Positions 62,703-64,000 of a DNA stretch of 64,000 nucleotides are shown here, in pieces. The notes under the pieces are model-generated. The model searched no databases and was not told the DNA's origin. It saw nothing but the letters and a program-made list of their open reading frames with translations. How positions within the stretch are numbered: the first letter of the stretch is position 1; each line of letters starts with the position of its first letter. The position numbers and the translations under genes are program-made. This DNA is from an uncultured Lachnospiraceae bacterium (GTDB lineage Bacteria; Bacillota; Clostridia; Eubacteriales; Anaerofustaceae). Location: contig CALWKX010000022.1 of NCBI GenBank assembly GCA_944381375.1, forward strand, positions 117,647-181,646. The letters run 5' to 3'.

Positions 62703-63893
62703 ATGGGAGCATTGGAAAACATCAGAGTCCTTGATCTTTCCACTATGCTGAGCGGACCTTTCGGTTCACAGATGCTTGGCGACCTCGGAGCGGAGGTTAT
62801 TAAAATCGAAACTCCTTCGGGCGATGGTACAAGAATCTACCAGCCTCACTTTTCAAAAGGCACTAGCATGTATTTCATGGCCTACAACAGAAACAAAAAA
62901 AGCGTCGTTATTAATTTAAAGACTGCTGAAGGTAAACAAGCGTTTTATGATCTTGTGAAAACTGCAGATGTTGTATGGGATAATTTCCGTCCCGGAATAA
63001 CCAAAAAACTCGGAATAGATTATGAAACGCTAAAGACCATAAATCCGTCAATAATATGCGCTTCTATTACCGGATTCGGCACAGGCAATCCTTACGGTAA
63101 CCGTCCAAGCTATGATCTATGCGTACAAGCGGAAAGCGGAGTGCTTGCCATGACAGGCGAAAAAGACCGTCCGGCAGTAAAATTAGGAGTGCCTATGGGA
63201 GATCTGGGCGGAGGCTGGTATGCAGTCGTAGGAGTATTGGCTGCAATTATCGAACGTGAACGCACAGGAAAAGGTCAGTTTGTAGATGTAGGAATGCTGG
63301 ACACTTTGGTATCTCTGCACGGCTATGAAGGAGTGTATTATCTGTTTTCAGGCATCGTTCCGGAAAGACTCGGAACGGCGCACAGAAATACTGTACCTTA
63401 CCAGACATTCCGTACAAAAGATATAGACATAGCCATAGTGTGCGGATTAGATAAATTCTGGTTTGCTCTTTGCAAAGCCATAGGAATCGATGAAGCTACA
63501 GCAGAAAAATACGGCACTATGAAGCTCAGATACGATTTCAGAGAAGAAGTAGTAAATATGGTTCAAAATGTGCTTTTAACAGATGTAGCCGAAAATTGGG
63601 TTAAAAAACTTGACGAAGCCGGAGTACCATGCGGAGCGGTTAATCCTTTGGACAGAGCGTTTGAAAATCCTGCGCTTAAAGAAAGAGACATGGTAATAAG
63701 CGTGGATAACCAGGGCGAGACAATAAGGCTGATAGGCAACCCGATAAAAATGAGCGCAAGCAAACAGGAATATGCGTGTCCGCCGCAGTTGGGTGAACAT
63801 ACTGTAGAAGTATTTAAGTCAATAGGTTATACAGACGAAAAGATCAAAAGCCTGGAAGAATGCGGAGCAATAGAAGATTCCAAAAAGAAATAA
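62703..63893 (+). CDS. Class III CoA-transferase (CaiB/BaiF family)
   Basis: Moves CoA between carboxylic acids; 396 residues, family length. Motifs: LDLSTMLSGPFGSQMLGDLGAEVIKIE pieces (SGPFGSQMLGDLGAEV), with the conserved catalytic Asp expected near residue 165-170 at VGVPMGDLGGG (MGDLGGGWYA). WDNFRPGITKKLGIDYE is also typical. Substrates range from carnitine to 2-hydroxy acids; none is shown here. Gene order suggests a small catabolic operon with the next, truncated gene. Confidence 0.92.
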   Translation: MGALENIRVLDLSTMLSGPFGSQMLGDLGAEVIKIETPSGDGTRIYQPHFSKGTSMYFMAYNRNKKSVVINLKTAEGKQAFYDLVKTADVVWDNFRPGITKKLGIDYETLKTINPSIICASITGFGTGNPYGNRPSYDLCVQAESGVLAMTGEKDRPAVKLGVPMGDLGGGWYAVVGVLAAIIERERTGKGQFVDVGMLDTLVSLHGYEGVYYLFSGIVPERLGTAHRNTVPYQTFRTKDIDIAIVCGLDKFWFALCKAIGIDEATAEKYGTMKLRYDFREEVVNMVQNVLLTDVAENWVKKLDEAGVPCGAVNPLDRAFENPALKERDMVISVDNQGETIRLIGNPIKMSASKQEYACPPQLGEHTVEVFKSIGYTDEKIKSLEECGAIEDSKKK

Positions 63894-63913
63894 AAGCAAA
63901 GGGAAAGAAAAGC

Positions 63914-64000
63914 ATGATAACGAAATTAAAGGAAAATCAACGGCTGACAAAAGAAGGGGTAATAACATTTCCCGAAAACGGCGAGCCGTACATAACAGGA
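63914..64000 (+). CDS. Start of an unidentified gene (runs off right edge)
   Basis: An open frame from the ATG at 63914 (MITKLKENQRLTKEG) continues to the end of the window; 29 residues are visible. An AAAGGGAAAG site lies just upstream, and it begins 20 nt after the CoA-transferase stop, so it is probably in the same operon. Too short to identify. Confidence 0.6.
   Translation, partial: MITKLKENQRLTKEGVITFPENGEPYITG

Overview
This 64 kb window looks like chromosomal DNA of a low-to-mid GC Bacillota of the Clostridia type, probably anaerobic. The signs are a complete S10-spc-type ribosomal cluster with a zinc-type S14, an L27 carrying the Firmicute N-terminal extension next to its protease Prp, a T-box leader, two candidate metal riboswitches, MurT/GatD-like proteins, YifB and class-III CoA-transferase genes. 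I cannot name the species. I found no tRNA, rRNA, prophage, CRISPR array or intact transposase gene.

Layout. Positions 1-10,506 hold the ribosomal cluster, all on the minus strand and transcribed right to left from rpsJ to secY and a partial adk. Positions 11,098-12,096 hold rplU-prp-rpmA. From 12.5 to 17.7 kb are a nuclease lipoprotein, a class A penicillin-binding protein and a CtpA-type protease. From 17.9 to 21.5 kb is a membrane-stress-type operon (XpaC-TelA-LemA-TPM). From 22.3 to 24.5 kb is a MurT/GatD-like pair whose GatD lacks its catalytic residues. From 24.6 to 26.7 kb a T-box reading as phenylalanine-specific precedes a phenylacetate-CoA ligase and an ACT protein. Two sigma/anti-sigma pairs (27.2-28.4 and 36.1-37.9 kb) share a similar RsgI-like domain. 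Between and after them are SDR-yqeK-nadD-obg, an AI-2E-family permease, a coiled-coil protein, a secondary alcohol dehydrogenase, a CPBP protease, a split chromate transporter, an acyltransferase, proBA, a cation diffusion facilitator behind a candidate NiCo riboswitch, pyrH-frr, FtsH, LarA, a possibly acquired alpha/beta hydrolase, a nitroreductase, signal peptidase I, YifB, a TSUP transporter, a P-type ATPase behind a yybP-ykoY (manganese) riboswitch, and a CaiB-type CoA-transferase.

The most unusual content is between the genes. Ten GC-rich, multi-branched palindromes (called CL1-CL10 here) each fold on paper as a cloverleaf: an outer stem of 11-35 bp encloses two or three short hairpins. 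Sequences differ from copy to copy but pairing is kept, and hairpin modules recur in different copies, once in reversed order. A second family of about 60-75 bp (GE1-GE5) has fixed G-rich ends, the 3' one ending GGGNGGGAATT, around a stem that changes sequence while keeping its pairing. In the four cases with a cloverleaf nearby, it lies on the 3' side of the GE element. I do not recognise either family, and together they are the best candidate for something undescribed here.

All product calls come from reading sequence and recalling families. No database search, folding program or alignment was run.
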